Source of the DNA: Ureaplasma zalophigenitalium
GTDB lineage: Bacteria > Bacillota_I > Bacilli_A > Mycoplasmatales > Mycoplasmoidaceae
NCBI RefSeq assembly: GCF_025780055.1
Contig: NZ_JAOXHJ010000004.1
Span: 28,873 to 92,872 of the forward strand
Direction: 5' to 3'
DNA length: 64,000 bases
The notes under the pieces are model-generated. The model saw only the letters and a list, made by a program, of their open reading frames with translations. It ran no database searches and had not been told where the DNA came from. This document shows, one piece after another, positions 1-12,400 of the stretch (its first letter is position 1; every line of letters begins with the position of its first letter). A program made the translations under genes and the position numbers.

Positions 1-1665
1 AAAGACGACTTGGCCATCTAAAGTAATGACTTTATAGTTTTTATAGGTCGTTTCAGAAATAACTAAAGCATCACTTAAGTTTTGAGCAATTAAAATATTT
101 CCTAATAAATAATCAACAGCAACTTGGTAAGATGGTTTAATTTTGACTAAATCATTAGCTACTCCGACAAAACCTTTTAAGGTCAATACAGCATCATAAA
201 ATTCGGGACGAATACTTTTAGCTTTTAGATTTTCTAATGGTAAAAAAACGGCTTGGCCTGCTTTGTTTTTTTTCAAGTATTCTACACACGTTTGAGCCAC
301 TTGGTTATTTTGAACAATAATGTTATAAACATTTTTGCTTAAAGCTGTGTTGATGGCTAATTCATGTGCTTGATCTGTTTGAATAGCTTGTAAAACCGTG
401 CTGTGTACACCAGGGATAAAATCCTTAGCGCTTATAATGCTATTTGTTCCTCGCTCACGAGCTAATTCCTTGTCAATTGCATGCTGTAAATCATTAATTT
501 GATATTGTAGATTAGTCTTCTGTGCTGCTAAATTGTTTGATATTTCAAACAAATCTACATTAGCACGTTTGGATTCTTGGATTTCCTGACGGACTTTTTC
601 TAATTGAATTTCTTTTTCTGCAATCATTTTTTCATATTGTGCAGACTCTTGTTCATTTTCTTTTTTTAAAGTCAGAAGGTTATCATAACGCTCTTGAGCT
701 GATATTTGGTCATTGTTTACTTGGGCTTTTAAAAAAGCTTTGTGCTCATTTAAACGACGACTTGCATCCATTAACTGATCATATAACTTTTCTTTAGCAT
801 TTTCTTCTAAAGTTAATTGCTGATGCAGTTCTTGCAGTCGAGCATTATTCTTATTTTGTTTTTCTTTTAAAATTTCCATTTCTGGAGCAAGTGTGCTAAT
901 GCTTTCGTTAATCTGATGCATTTTTTCAACAAGCTCTTTTTTGTATTTATAATTGTGATCTAAACTTTTAGAATAAAGATTTAACTCAATTTTTTCTAAT
1001 TCTTTTTGAACTGCAGTATATTGTAGAAATTCTTCTTTTTGTTTGCTATAAGTATTTAAGTCTTTTTTAAGACTATATAAATTATCATTTAAACGATCTA
1101 AATCAGCTTGCGATTTAGCCAAATTGACTTCTGCTTCTTTTTTACGTTTAAAATACTTGCCGATCCCTGCTGCTTCATCAAACATCTTTCTACGTTCAAC
1201 TGGTTTTGCATCTGCAAATCAAGAAACTTTCCCTTGTGAAATGATACCTAAACTACCTTTTAATAAACCACTATCCAAAAACATGTCTTGAATATCTTTG
1301 AATTTAACCACTTCATCGTTAATGTAATAAGTCACATCATCTTTTTTTAAATCATAAAATTTAGTGATTTTAACTTCGTTTAAGTCCGTATATAAAATTT
1401 GATTGACATTGTTAAAATATAAGCTGACACGAATAAAGTTAGCTTTTTGAACTAAATCATTTCCCAAAAAAGCCAACGAATGCTTGTCGGCTCTTATTGC
1501 TGATTTGGAATGTTCACCTAAAACCCATTTTAAGGCGTCAATTATGTTGGATTTGCCCGAACCATTAGGTCCAATAATCCCTGTAATTGGGTGGTCAAAA
1601 ATAGTTTGAGTGTATTTAGCAAAGGATTTAAACCCTTGTGCTTCGAAACGTTTTAAAAAAATCAT
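1..1665 (-). CDS. smc: Chromosome segregation ATPase SMC (3' part cut off by window)
   Basis: SMC forms the long-armed dimer that compacts and segregates the chromosome. The visible 555 residues carry the N-terminal ATPase half: Walker A GPNGSGKSN at about residues 32-40, the SMC-typical stretch VERRKMFDEAAGIGKYFKRK near residue 155, a long Glu/Lys-rich coiled coil, and a hinge that ends at the window edge with TLDGQVV. The second coiled coil and the ABC-signature/Walker B half lie outside. The ATG at 1665 is chosen because AAAGGAG stands 7 bases upstream; a further ATG eight codons earlier lacks such a site. A TGA codon near residue 150 is read as Trp. An AT-rich promoter-like stretch with TATAAT matches lies at about 1680-1735, and a terminator separates smc from the upstream gene. 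Confidence 0.95.
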
Positions 1666-1734
1666 TATAGCTCCTTTAAAATTGGCCATATTTTATAATT
1701 ATAAACTAAAGTTATTTATATACATAACATTATA

Positions 1735-1762
1735 AACAAAAAAAGAAACCGTTTGGTTTCTT
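1735..1762 (-). terminator. Rho-independent terminator after the 610-aa membrane protein
   Basis: The hairpin AAGAAACC/GGTTTCTT with a four-base loop is followed on the minus strand by a T-rich run. It ends the transcript of the gene whose stop is at 1779 and insulates smc. Confidence 0.8.
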
Positions 1763-1778
1763 GTTTGTTTTTTCTTCT

Positions 1779-3611
1779 CTATAAACTGATTTTACGCAAT
1801 CAGCTAGCAAATCATTCGACATGAGGATCTACTTTTCTCATAATTTCGTGGGTAAAAATTAAAAAATAACCGTCATCATCCACAAGCACAATCACTTCAC
1901 GGTGATCAATGCCTAAATAATCCAATTGCGTTCTTAATTCTTTTAAAAGTAGATTAACCATATCTTGATTTTTTGTTTCATTTGTTTCACCAAAATAGTC
2001 TATGTATTCATTTAAATTTTCATCCAATAAAAATGAAAAACCTTTTTGTAAAGCATTATATAGGAAATAATCTCGTTCACGCTTATGTTTTTTAACATAC
2101 ATCACATAAAAAGGAATTTTGTATGGATCGTATTTAACATACGGTACAGGTACAATGTGCCCGTCAACATACACTTGGTCTATACAATCAATTTTATGAT
2201 ATGACGTTAAATCAATTATTGCATAATCTACACCGAACATGAAATCCTTATATACAATTTCACCAAACGGTATCACTTCACAAGTTGGCTTAAAATGCAA
2301 TAACCCTTTACTTAATAATTTATTGATTAAAGCAAAATCATCTAAAGTATTTTGATTATCATAAAATTGAGCAAAATCATAAATCGCCATCATTTTATAA
2401 GCTTTATTTGGTTCGTATCATTCACGACTAACCACTGGTGATAAATTTGTATATGTTAAATAGTCTAAATATTTACTAATAATTGGTGTTTGTTGAACAA
2501 CCAGTTGATCTAATAAATGAGCTACTTCACTTTGTTCATCTAATGAGGCAACTAAATCATTAAAAGCAGATAAAGGTTTATTATTTACTGCATTTTCAAA
2601 ATCTAGGTTACAAATTAAATCATCTTCAATTCAAAAATTCAATCCGGATTTGTGTAAAACCGGTAATTGATTAGTTTGCTGACTTAAAGCGACATAACGT
2701 TCTTGGGCTAACGATGTAAAATACTGGGTGATTTTTGTATCAGTTTCTAAATTCGTTTTTGTTGCTCCAATTCCGAATGTTTTCATAAATTCATTATTTA
2801 ATAAGACGGCATCTTTTTTTACTTTTGTTTTATTTTTTGCTAAAGTAAAATTAAATGTCGGGTCAAAATTAGTGTTTTGAATATAAAAACCGCGTGGATA
2901 AACTCGTGGTGTTGGTTCTTCATGTATAGCATGTAAAGTATGTGTTTGTCATTGTTTTTGGAAATAGTTGTACTTTGAAACTGAGATCGAATTCGTTGTT
3001 CGAACGATTTCATAACGAAAGAATAACGCATTAATTAAAAATGTATCCGTTGATTTAAATTTAATATGTAAGCCGTTTTGATAACCGACCAAACGGTGTT
3101 CAAGACTGCGTAATTCAGACCAGTCGAGATTATAAAAACGATCAGCTCCATATACATATAATCCTAAACTAGCAAATTGTTCCTTTAGTATTTCGTATGG
3201 GCGAACCTTACTTATTACCTCTAAAATCTTCTGATTCTTTTCATGATTAATAACAGCGATCTCTTTTAGAGTTTCTTGTTCAATACTGTTATATTTTTTA
3301 ATAATTCTATTGTTGTCTATCAAAAATTTTAGAAAAAATAACCCAATTAATAAAAAGGAAAAAATAATTATAAATATATTAGCTACCTTACGGCCAACAA
3401 TTTTTTGTTGTCTTTTATATAAAGTTAATTCCCGTTTTTTATCATATATTTCTTGTTTCTGAGCTAAAACCTTTTCTACTTTAGCTTCTTGCCCACTTAT
3501 TTTAGAATAAACAATCTTTTTTAATGATTCTTCTAAATTAGCTTGTCCTTCGTTTTTATATAATAGGGGGTTGTCAATAAATTGACTAATTTTCTTGCTA
3601 TCTATTTGCAT
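1779..3611 (-). CDS. Hypothetical membrane protein, 610 aa
   Basis: I do not recognise this protein with certainty. It starts at the ATG at 3611 preceded by GGAG. The N-terminal ~75 residues are charged and predicted helical (many Lys/Glu/Gln), followed by one strongly hydrophobic segment at about residues 79-100 (FIIIFSFLLIGLFFLKFLI) and a long hydrophilic C-terminal part, so it looks like a single-pass protein anchored near its N-terminus. Several TGA codons are read as Trp. A distant relationship to the uncharacterised DUF3137-type membrane proteins is possible but unproven. It lies 51 bp downstream of ruvX and ends in its own terminator, so it is probably the last gene of the proS-alaS-ruvX run. 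Confidence 0.75.
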
Positions 3612-3662
3612 TATAAGCTCCACTTCTCATATAGCATATGTTTCTTTATTAAATCATTGGTT

Positions 3663-4091
3663 TTAGCGATGTAGAAAACTTTCTAAAATGACAACTGCTG
3701 CCATTTTGTCTTTAACTTTTTTCCGTTTAGCAGCTTTAATTTGTAAGTCCTTTAATCGTTGTGTTGCAATCCGCGTGCTAAAACGCTCATCCACTAGAAT
3801 TATTTTAACTGATCGATCTTTTAAATGACCTTTTAAATGTTCATAAAAAGATTCAACCAGTAAACTCCGAGGATTTTTAGATCCATCAAACGCGTTCGTT
3901 GGATATCCTAAAACAATTGTGTCTATACTATATTGATATGTTTGTATAATTTCATCAATTTTTTCTAAAATCAAAGACACATCATTATTCGGATAAGCAA
4001 AATCACATAAGGGGCTTGCAATGATTCCTAATTCATCACTGATCGCAAAACCACAAACCTTAGTCCCAAAATCAATAGCAAGCTTACGCAT
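3663..4091 (-). CDS. ruvX: RuvX/YqgF-family RNase H-like nuclease
   Basis: The 142-aa protein is the size of YqgF/RuvX, which in bacteria processes the 5' end of pre-16S rRNA and is also called a putative Holliday-junction resolvase. The N-terminal [18 protein letters not shown] is the RNase H-like first strand with the catalytic Asp at residue 7; the motifs [17 protein letters not shown] and [15 protein letters not shown], with the conserved Glu and the distal acidic residues, follow in the expected order. The ATG at 4091 lies inside the end of alaS (8-bp overlap), so the two are translationally coupled. AlaS-RuvX adjacency is common in Firmicutes, which supports the call. Confidence 0.93.
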   Translation of the reverse strand: MRKLAIDFGTKVCGFAISDELGIIASPLCDFAYPNNDVSLILEKIDEIIQTYQYSIDTIVLGYPTNAFDGSKNPRSLLVESFYEHLKGHLKDRSVKIILVDERFSTRIATQRLKDLQIKAAKRKKVKDKMAAVVILESFLHR

Positions 4092-6786
4092 TAAAAAAAC
4101 TAGTGATCATTGTGTTTAATTGTTCTGCAACTTCTGTTGTCGATGATCCACCCTGAATAAAGTTATTTTTTCCACCAGCTTTTACATTTGCAATGGTGTT
4201 TAATTGTTTAGCTAGAGTGCGTAAATCGATTTCATGGCGTTGTACAAACAATGGGCTAGCAGCTATTAAAATTTGAATTTTTTCACCTACGTAATTAAAA
4301 GAAATAAACACACTAGTTTGGTTTTCGTTAATTAATTCGTTGATAGCATTGAAAATAATTTTGTTATCATGATCTTCGAATTTTAAAAAACGAATGGTTT
4401 GTTCACAATTTTTAAAAGTTTCTTTGATTTCTAATAATTGGTTTTTTTGATCATTTTTTTGTGTTGTGATTTTGTCTTCATTAACTTGATTTAATAATTC
4501 TTCAAAGCGTTCCTTAACTTCGTTAGAAAGGACTTTGTTTTCTGCAAACAGCTTAACCGATGTTATTAATTGTTGGTTTGTACATTCGTATGATTTAACT
4601 AAGGCATCTAATTGATTAAACATATTTGTCAATTGTTCTTGATTATATTGGCAAATTTTTGTGTGTCCACTAATCATTGTTACCCGGTATGATCCCGATC
4701 CTTTAGATGTAAAGTCAATAATTTTGATTGCTTCAATATCCTTTGTATTATGTACATGGGTCCCTCCACACAATTCCATAGAAGGGCCCATTTGAATAAC
4801 CCGCAATTTACCCTTAATTTTTTTGTAATAATCACCAAAGTAAGCTAATGCGCCCATTTCCTTTGCTTCTTGTAATGTCATATACATTTCTTTTGTTTCG
4901 TGCGCATCCCGAATGATTTGGTTCATATATCCTTCAATCATTTCTAATTGCTCGTTAGTTAATTGTTTATGGTAATTAAAATCTAATGTGGCACGTTCAG
5001 GTGTTTTAGAGGCCCCTTCTTGACGAATATCTAAGCTAATTAATTTCTTTAACGAATGGTGTAATAAGTGTTCAGCTGAATGATTTCGCATCACATCAAC
5101 TCGATCCTGAGCATTAATGTGTAATCCGACTTTATCCCCTATTTCTAAAGTTGCTGCTTGAACTTGATGGATATTTAACATGTTATTTGATTTAAAAACA
5201 TTATAAACAGCATATTTTTCTTCGCCAGCTAAAATATAACCTGTATCCGAAACTTGTCCACCAGCTGTGGCATAAAAACATGTTTGGTCAAAGATGACGT
5301 ATGCATCCTGATTTACAACCTTTTGTACTACATTAAACTCTGAATCTAATAAATAAATAACTTGAGCATCATCAATAACTTCTGTATCATAAAGGAATTT
5401 TGACTCAACTTCAATGTTCATCAGCGCTTCATTTTGTACAGCCATCGCTTTAGCTGGCTTTTGGGATTGTGATTTTTCTTGATGTTCTTTAAATAATTGT
5501 TCAAACCCTTCAATATCTAAGCTAATTTGTTTTTTCTTTGCTAACTCTTTAATTAACTCAATATTAAAACCATATGTATCAACCATTTTAAATAACATTT
5601 TAGCATCAAGTTTTTTAGTTTCTACCACTTGGTCAAAAAGTTTAATTCCTTTAGCATAAGTTTTTTTGAAGGTGTTGACCTCTTGGACTAAAATAGTTTT
5701 TACCTTCTGAACTATGTGCGCTGTTAAATATTCATAAAAACTACCCATCTCACAAACAATAGCATCAATAACCACATTAATTCAATCAAGATTTATAATA
5801 TTCAATTTATAAGCGAAAACTGTTGCACGTCGGATTAAACGACGTAAAACATATCCACGGTCTTTATTAGCAGGAACAGCCCCATCGGCAATAGCAAACA
5901 AGCTTGCGCGCATATGATCAACGATGACTTTATATGCAAAATTAATTTCATATTGGTCTTGTTTGTCCTGCTCAAAAAAGTTATTCATGTCGTATTTAAA
6001 ATCGCTTAAAGCACTAAGTTTTAAAATAACATTATAAAAACCGTCGGCATCAAAATTCGTTGGTACATCTTGTAAAACACAAGCGATTCGTTCTAAACCA
6101 GCCCCAGTATCAATGTTTTTACGTTTTAATTCAGTGTAATTATTCTTCCCATCGTTGTTAAATTGGGAAAAGACAATGTTCCAAATTTCAACATAACGGT
6201 CGTTTTCTAAGTCTTCTAAAATCAATTTTTCGCCTTGTTTTTGTGGATCATAAATCTCACCACGATCAAAGAAAATTTCAGTACATGGTCCACAAGGTCC
6301 TGAGCCAACATCCCAGAAATTACGATCACGATCCCCTTTAATAATCCGTTCGGGGTTAATTCCTAGGTTAATTCATGTTTGATAAGCCTCTGAATCTTCG
6401 TTAAAAACCGTGATTCACAAACGATTAACATCCATTTCTAACTCTTTAATTAAAAACTCATAAGCAAATTCAATAGCTTCTTTTTTAAAATAATCACCAA
6501 TAGAAAAGTTTCCTAACATTTCAAAAAAAGTATGGTGACGAGCGGTATGACCAACGTTGAAAATATCGTTTGTTCGTATGGCTTTTTGAGAGTTTACCAA
6601 TCTTTGTGATGGGGGGTTTTTAATTCCTGAAAAATAATCTTTCAGAGTTGCAACTCCGGAATTAATTCACAATAATGATGGGTCATTATTAGGAATTAAT
6701 GAGACAGGTTCTAAAAAATAATGTTGTTTTTGTTTGAAAAAATTAATTCATTTTTGACGAATTTCATTTGTTGTTAATTTGAGCAT
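4084..6786 (-). CDS. alaS: Alanine--tRNA ligase
   Basis: A class II synthetase of 900 aa, full length for AlaS. It charges tRNA-Ala and clears mischarged Ser/Gly. Visible marks are the N-terminal [11 protein letters not shown] and [16 protein letters not shown] (motifs 1/2 region), [23 protein letters not shown] with VLRRLIRRA, and the editing-domain zinc motifs HSAEHLLHH and CGGTHVHN. The C-terminal C-Ala domain ends in a glycine-rich stretch ([12 protein letters not shown]). At least seven TGA codons are read as Trp. The start at 6786 overlaps the end of the nucleoside phosphorylase gene by 13 bp, with GGAGG just upstream, so expression probably depends on read-through from that gene. Confidence 0.97.
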
Positions 6787-8099
6787 ACATCCTCCACACG
6801 CAAAATATCTAATACTGCTGGTTCTTCTTTTAAGGGTTTTGATAAATAAACTACGTTCGCAGTGAAACGATGCACAATTGCTGAATCAATAGGTGCATTC
6901 GCGTATAAATGAGCAATGACATCGCCCACTTCTACATATTCATTATCCTTTTTATCTAAATAAATACCAGCTTGTCAATCTAGTTGTTCATTCTTAACTT
7001 TTCGACCCGCTTTTAAATCAACAGCTACTAAACCAATTTCGCGTGTCGATTTAAAGCTAATATATCCTTTTTGGGTGGCACGAATAACCACTTCATATTG
7101 TGGATTAAAAAGTGTTTCTTTTAAAACCGCTTGGTAATCACCGTGCATCCATTTTACTCAATCAGCAAAAATCTTGAAGGCTTTTTGTTCTTGAATTACT
7201 TCATCAATCATTTTTTGGGCACTTGTTTTTGAGTCAGCTTTTTTTGTTTCCACTAAGATATCGATCAAAAAATTGTTAATCAGGTCATATAAATCCTTTG
7301 ATGCATAATCACCTTGTAAATAACGCATTGCTTCTCGTACTTCAATCGCATTACCCACACTACGTCCTAAAACACGGTTCATATTTGTAATATGTACAAT
7401 TGTTTTTCGGTTAAAACGTTTGGCTAAATATAAGCATTTTTTTGCTAATAGCGTCGCTTCTTCGAATGAACTAGTAATTGAGCCATCGCCTGTTTTAATA
7501 TCCAAAAAAATATAATCTGTTAATAACGCAAACTTTTTAGACATAATAGAAGCAGCTGCTAATTCCAAAATACGTACCGTACTTGTTGCATCACGCAACG
7601 CGTAAATATATTTGTCAATAACTGCTACATCATTACTTTGTCCAGTTAAAATAAATTTATTTGCTTTATATTGGTCTTGGTATGTTGATAAATCAAAATC
7701 AACGTTCATCCCAATTGATTCTAATTTGTCTACCGTACCACCAGTATGAGCCAAACCTCGGCCTGACATTTTGCCGACATAATACCCTAATGCTACAAGC
7801 ATTGGCGTCATAATTAATGACACCTTGTCGCCGACACCCCCTGATGAATGTTTGTCCACAACAATTTCATTAGCTACACGTAAATCAATCGTTTGACCGG
7901 ATTCAACCATGATTTTTGTAGCATAATACATCTCATCGTTATCATATTTATTAAAATAAACAGCCATTAAAAAGGCGGCCATCTGGTAGTCAGGAATTTC
8001 CCCACCAGCAAAACGATGGTAAAGTCAGTGAATTTCATCGTATGTTAATGCCTGTTTTTGTTGTTTTTTATTAATCAAATCTAAAATATTAAATGTCAT
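6774..8099 (-). CDS. deoA: Thymidine/pyrimidine-nucleoside phosphorylase
   Basis: The enzyme cleaves pyrimidine (deoxy)nucleosides with phosphate for base salvage. The 441-aa protein shows the family signature: KHSSGGVGDKVSLIMTPMLVALG, the SGRGLAHTGGTVDKLES motif at about residues 110-126, KKFALLTDYIFLDIKTGDGS and NMNRVLGRSVGNA. The C-terminal domain (after about residue 345) follows the usual barrel-sandwich pattern with PLKEEP near the end. The ATG at 8099 is preceded by AAAGGAA. Whether it is the DeoA (thymidine) or the Pdp (broad pyrimidine) type cannot be settled by eye. It is co-directional with alaS and may be transcribed with it. Confidence 0.93.
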
Positions 8100-8118
8100 A
8101 ACTATTCCTTTATAAACG

Positions 8119-8144
8119 TAAAAAATAGATACGAAAGTATCTAT
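8119..8144 (-). terminator. Terminator downstream of the internal-repeat protein
   Basis: ATAGATAC/GTATCTAT with a GAAA-type tetraloop is followed by six T on the minus strand. It closes the suf-proS-orf310 transcript only 20 bp before the nucleoside phosphorylase start, so that gene is expressed by partial read-through or from a promoter overlapping this spot. Confidence 0.8.
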
Positions 8145-8157
8145 GTTTTATTTGTAA

Positions 8158-9090
8158 TTAATTACGTGTGCGTGTTTCAAAAACATACCAAGTTTTCGCT
8201 TTTCTCTTTGGGTTTTTAAATTTTTTTTCTACCGGCTGGGCAGTTGGCTCAGCCTGAATGTTTCGGGGTTGTAAAACGCTGATAATTTCTTCGCTGTTTT
8301 TAAATTGGTTTGAAAGTGATTCTTTCTCGTTTAATGCTTGTGTTAAACTTTGCTCAATCGATTCAATTTCTCTTAACGATTGGTATTTATCCATGTTTTT
8401 TAGTATGTTAGTACGCTCATCAAGAATTGTTGCACGTGGATTAATAATTGGTGTTTCTTTTGTTAAATAAGAGTTAATTAAATCATCTAAACTATTATCT
8501 GCAGCGTGGTTAACTTCTTCGCAATAATTATTACAGATTTCTTGTTCATGGATATTTTTGATTACATCTTGATGTTCAAAACTTACAGTGTGTTCAGGAG
8601 TTGTAGCTGCACACTCTGTCGTACAAGATGAACTTAAAGAACCCTTTAATCATCATGGCATTTCGTTGTCTGTTTTTGATTCATTATGAGGATCAGGATA
8701 TCGATTTTCAATTTTATCAATGTTTTGGTAAGCTTCTGGTAAAGTGATTAGACGTAATGAATCCACTGAAAGTTGATCATCAAACATCGACATGTCAAAG
8801 TTTTCATCTTCAATATTAATTTTCATTACTTGACGTTTTAAAGTATCATTAGCCGCTGAAAAACGCGCTTTTTCTGGTGCTAATTCATATGATGAAAGAC
8901 ATAACAAACTGTCATCATTTTGGTATTTAGCCATATTTGTTAAAATAAATTCACGTTCATCTAAAATTTTAAATTTATTATTTAGATCAGGATTCTTTTC
9001 ATCCGAATATTTCTTAATTAATGCTTTTTTTTCTTCCCCTTCGTATAAGGTTTTACCAACAGGGAAAAATCTTTGTAATTTTACGTGCAT
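8158..9090 (-). CDS. Hypothetical protein with an internal repeat, 310 aa
   Basis: I do not recognise the family. The ATG at 9090 follows AAAGGAG. The protein is soluble, acidic in the middle and basic at the extreme C-terminus (KKFKNPKRKAKTWYVFETRTRN). A short motif occurs twice, ILDEREFILTNMAKYQ at about residues 42-57 and ILDERTNILKNMDKYQ at about residues 222-237, suggesting two related modules separated by an acidic, Cys-containing linker. Two consecutive TGA codons after EMP encode Trp-Trp. It is the last gene of the suf-proS run, 56 bp after proS, with a terminator just downstream; this position says nothing firm about its role. Confidence 0.8.
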
Positions 9091-9146
9091 AACTTACTCC
9101 TTTTATTAACAAATTTTATTTGCAATATTAATATTATATTATTAAA

Positions 9147-10565
9147 TTAATAAGCTCTCGCAAATAAGGTTAATTTGTTAGTTTTTTTCTTTGTATAAAA
9201 ACACTCATGCATTTCACTAGAAATTTCTAAAATGCAACGTGATGAGGCGTTTGTCAGTGCTTTAATAGCTTTATCATCTTCTTCGGTTCCATCAAAATAA
9301 CATATTGCCATTTGTTTATTTTCAATAGCTTTTTTCAATTCTTCTACATTCTTAACGTGAATTGTATTATTTTGTTGATGAGCTAATGCCTTATTATAAA
9401 TATTGATTTTGATTTCCTCATATAAATTATTTACAAAATTGTTTAAATCTTCAATATTAACTAAATGTTTGGTTTTATTATCTCGTCGGTACACAGTAAC
9501 CTGTTTGTTTTGTAGATCCTTAAAACCAACAATAATCACTATTGGTGTCCCAATGATTTCTTGTTCAGCCATTTTAAAGCCAATACCTTTATTAGAATCA
9601 TCTATTTCGACTCGGTATTTGCTTAAATCATTTTTGAAGACTGCTACTTGTTCATTGATTTGGGATTGGTGTTCTTTGTGATTAATCACTGCAACTGCGA
9701 TTTGCACCGGAGCAATTGGGGGTGGCAAAATTAATCCCTGGTCATCCGCATGAACCATGATTAAAGCTCCGATTAAACGTGTAGAAACTCCAGCTGACAT
9801 CTGGTGAACATATAATTGTTGGTTATCATTATTTTGATATTTAATATTATATGTTTGTGCAAATAAGGTACCAAGATAGTGCGAAGTGCCCGCTTGTAAT
9901 GCTTGTCCATCTTGCATCATCGCTTCAATAGTGTGTGTTGTTTCAGCTCCTGCAAACCGTTCTCAAGGAGTTTTTTGACCTTTGTAAACAGGGATACATA
10001 AGAATTCTTTTGCAAAAGTTGCATATTCATCAATGATATCACTAGCAAATTTTTCACAAGCTATTTGATCTGCAAAAACTGCATGCAATTCCTGTCAGTG
10101 AAATTCAGAATTTCTTAAGAAAGGTTTTGTCGTTTTTTCCGCACGCATTACTGAACATCATTGGTTTACTTTAATTGGTAAATCCTTATAAGAGTTGACT
10201 GCATTTGCAAAGTATTGGCAGAAAAGAATCTCACTTGTTGGACGTACAACATAGTTGACATCCAACGCCTTATTACCAATGCTTGTAATTGTATAAAGTT
10301 CAGGGGCAAACCCTTCAATGTGATCTTTTTCTTTTTCAAATTCACTCATTGGAATTAAAGTTGGCATGGCTAAATTACGGACACTATATTGTTTGAAAAC
10401 TTGGTCCATTGTTGTACGAATGCTTTCTCAAATTGCCCATGCGTTTGGCAAAAAAATCATAGCACCCTTTACATTTGTATACATAGCTAATTTCGCATTG
10501 GTCACAATTGATTGGTATCATTGTGCAAAATCTTCGTCTCTTTTAACTATTCTTTCTAATTTCAT
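9147..10565 (-). CDS. proS: Proline--tRNA ligase (short, archaeal/eukaryote-like type)
   Basis: A class II synthetase of 472 aa, the length of the short ProS type that lacks the editing insertion of the long bacterial form. Motifs include MPTLIPMSEFEKE, VVRPTSEILFCQYFANAV, the motif 2 region VMRAEKTTKPFLRNSEFHWQE, the class II contact GTSHYLGTLFAQTYN, and the anticodon-binding segment LPPPIAPVQIAV followed by VEIDDSNKGIGFKMAEQEIIGTP. The ATG is at 10565, only 1 bp after the sufB stop, so proS is translationally coupled to the suf operon. TGA codons within conserved blocks are read as Trp. Confidence 0.96.
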
Positions 10566-10566
10566 C

Positions 10567-11964
10567 TTATCCGATTGCTCCAGTCATATCTAATTTTAAT
10601 AAACGGTTTAATTCTGCTGCATATTCCATTGGTAATTCGTCGCTAAATTCTTTTAAAAAGCCAAAAACTATTAATTGTTCAGCAACCTCAATACTAAAAC
10701 CTTTAGTTTGTAAATAAAATAATTGCTCAGCACTAATTTTTGTAATGGTAGCTTCATGGTTCAAGTATGATGAATTATTTTGCACAATTTCTAAAGGAAA
10801 AGTATCACTACGTGCTGTTTCATTTAATAATAGTGTGTCGCATTCAACTTTAGCTATACTATTGTGGGCGTTTGGACCAATTTTAACTAATCCACGATAA
10901 CGCGAATCTCCTGTACCATAACCTACAGCTTTTGAAATAATTTTACTACGAGTATAAGGAGCATTGTGAATCATTTTTGCTCCAGCATCTTGAATCACGT
11001 TAGATTTAGCAACGGCTATTGAAATACATTCACTTGAAGCATATGGTTCAGCCAGAATAGAAGCCGGATACTTCATGTTGATGCGCGATCCAATATTGCC
11101 ATCAATTCAAGTCATATTAGCATTTTCGTAAACATAAGCTCGTTTAGTTACTAAATTTAAGACATTATCACTTCAATTTTGAATAGTTGTATAACGACAT
11201 TTACTATTTTTATGAACAAAGATTTCGACAACAGCAGCATGCAAATTATCTTTTTGATAAATCGGAGCTGTACACCCTTCGATATAATGTAATGATGAGT
11301 CTTCGTCTACAATAATTAAAGTACGTTCAAATTGACCTAAGGATTGTGAATTAATCCGAAAATACGATTGTAAGGGTAGGTCAATGTGCGTATTTTTGGG
11401 AACATATATAAATGTCCCACCAGCAAAAACCGCTGAATTTAAGGCTGCATATTTATTATCATTAAATGGTACTAATTGACCAAAATATTGTTGAAATAAA
11501 GCAGGATGTTCCCGAGCAGCTGTATGAATATCAGTGAAAATAACACCCTTACGTTCTAATTCTTCTAATAAAGAACTATAAACAACTGATGAGTCATATT
11601 GAGTATGCACGCCGTTTAAGAACTTCGCTTCGGCTTCTTGAATATTTAATGCCTTAAAAGTGTCTTTGATTTTTTTAGGAACATCATTTCAAGAACGTTT
11701 GATTTCATCTCCAAATCCAGCATAATAAATATAATCATCAAAATTTATAAACGAAAGATCAACGCCTCAAGTAGGATTTTTTAATTCCAAAAAGGCTTGA
11801 TAAGCTTGCGTGCGGTATTCTAGTAACCAGTTCGGTTCATTTACCTTTTGTGAAATTTGCTCAATGATTTCTTTATCTAAACCCGGACGTGTCTTAAAGT
11901 CAGGATTAATATCATCGTTAAAACCGTATAGATACGGTTCTTTTTTAAATTCATTATTGTTCAT
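10567..11964 (-). CDS. sufB: Fe-S cluster assembly scaffold protein SufB
   Basis: SufB is the scaffold of the SufBCD complex on which Fe-S clusters are built. At 465 aa it is full length. Functional residues known from E. coli SufB are all present: the sulfur-entry Cys in [12 protein letters not shown] (about residue 231), the core Cys in KVECDTLL (about 375) and Glu in NHEATITKI (about 404). The C-terminal block [14 protein letters not shown] matches the SufB end that contacts SufC. The ATG at 11964 overlaps sufU by 11 bp; no strong ribosome site precedes it, consistent with coupling. Together with the neighbouring sufU, sufS, sufD and sufC this makes a complete SUF machine. Confidence 0.96.
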
Positions 11965-12400
11965 AAGTTTTAATACATTCCTTTATTGCTAAAATTCCAT
12001 TTAAACCACAACGGATACGGTTAGCTTGTTTTTTAACATTATAAAAAGCAATTAATTCATCTAACAAGTCTTCGTCATACTCTTGATTTAAAAGCATTTT
12101 TTCATATTCGGCAATAATTATTTTTGCATCATTAATTTCTTTATTTAACAAACAATTTAGCATGATATCCGTGGAAGCAGTAGCAATTGCACACCCTGTA
12201 CCAAGGAATTTAATATCAATAATTATCTGGTCTTTAATTTTCATAAAAACTGTGATGTCGTCTATGCACGATTCTATTCGGTTTCTAAATTGGAAATATT
12301 CCTCGCCCAGTGGTTGACTAATTCGATGGTTTGGTTGTTCGTAATGTTGCATGATAATATTGCGCAATAACAGAGGATCTTTATTTTTAAATGAGCCCAT
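11954..12400 (-). CDS. sufU: SufU sulfur-relay protein (zinc-dependent sulfur acceptor for SufS)
   Basis: SufU takes persulfide from SufS by zinc-ligand exchange in Firmicutes-type SUF systems. The 148-aa sequence keeps the three zinc cysteines and the Asp ligand: Cys45 with Asp47 (ESCIDDI, where family members usually have CGD), Cys70 in GTGCAIATAS, and Cys131 in IRCGLNGILAI. It has the 18-20-residue insertion between the second and third Cys that separates SufU from IscU scaffolds. The ATG at 12400 overlaps sufS by 14 bp and the stop overlaps sufB by 11 bp. Confidence 0.92.
   Translation of the reverse strand: MGSFKNKDPLLLRNIIMQHYEQPNHRISQPLGEEYFQFRNRIESCIDDITVFMKIKDQIIIDIKFLGTGCAIATASTDIMLNCLLNKEINDAKIIIAEYEKMLLNQEYDEDLLDELIAFYNVKKQANRIRCGLNGILAIKECIKTYEQ

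Noticed and set aside
8258-8470. Open frame on the plus strand inside the internal-repeat protein gene
   Set aside because: No ribosome site and no known motif; it is the shadow of the minus-strand gene.
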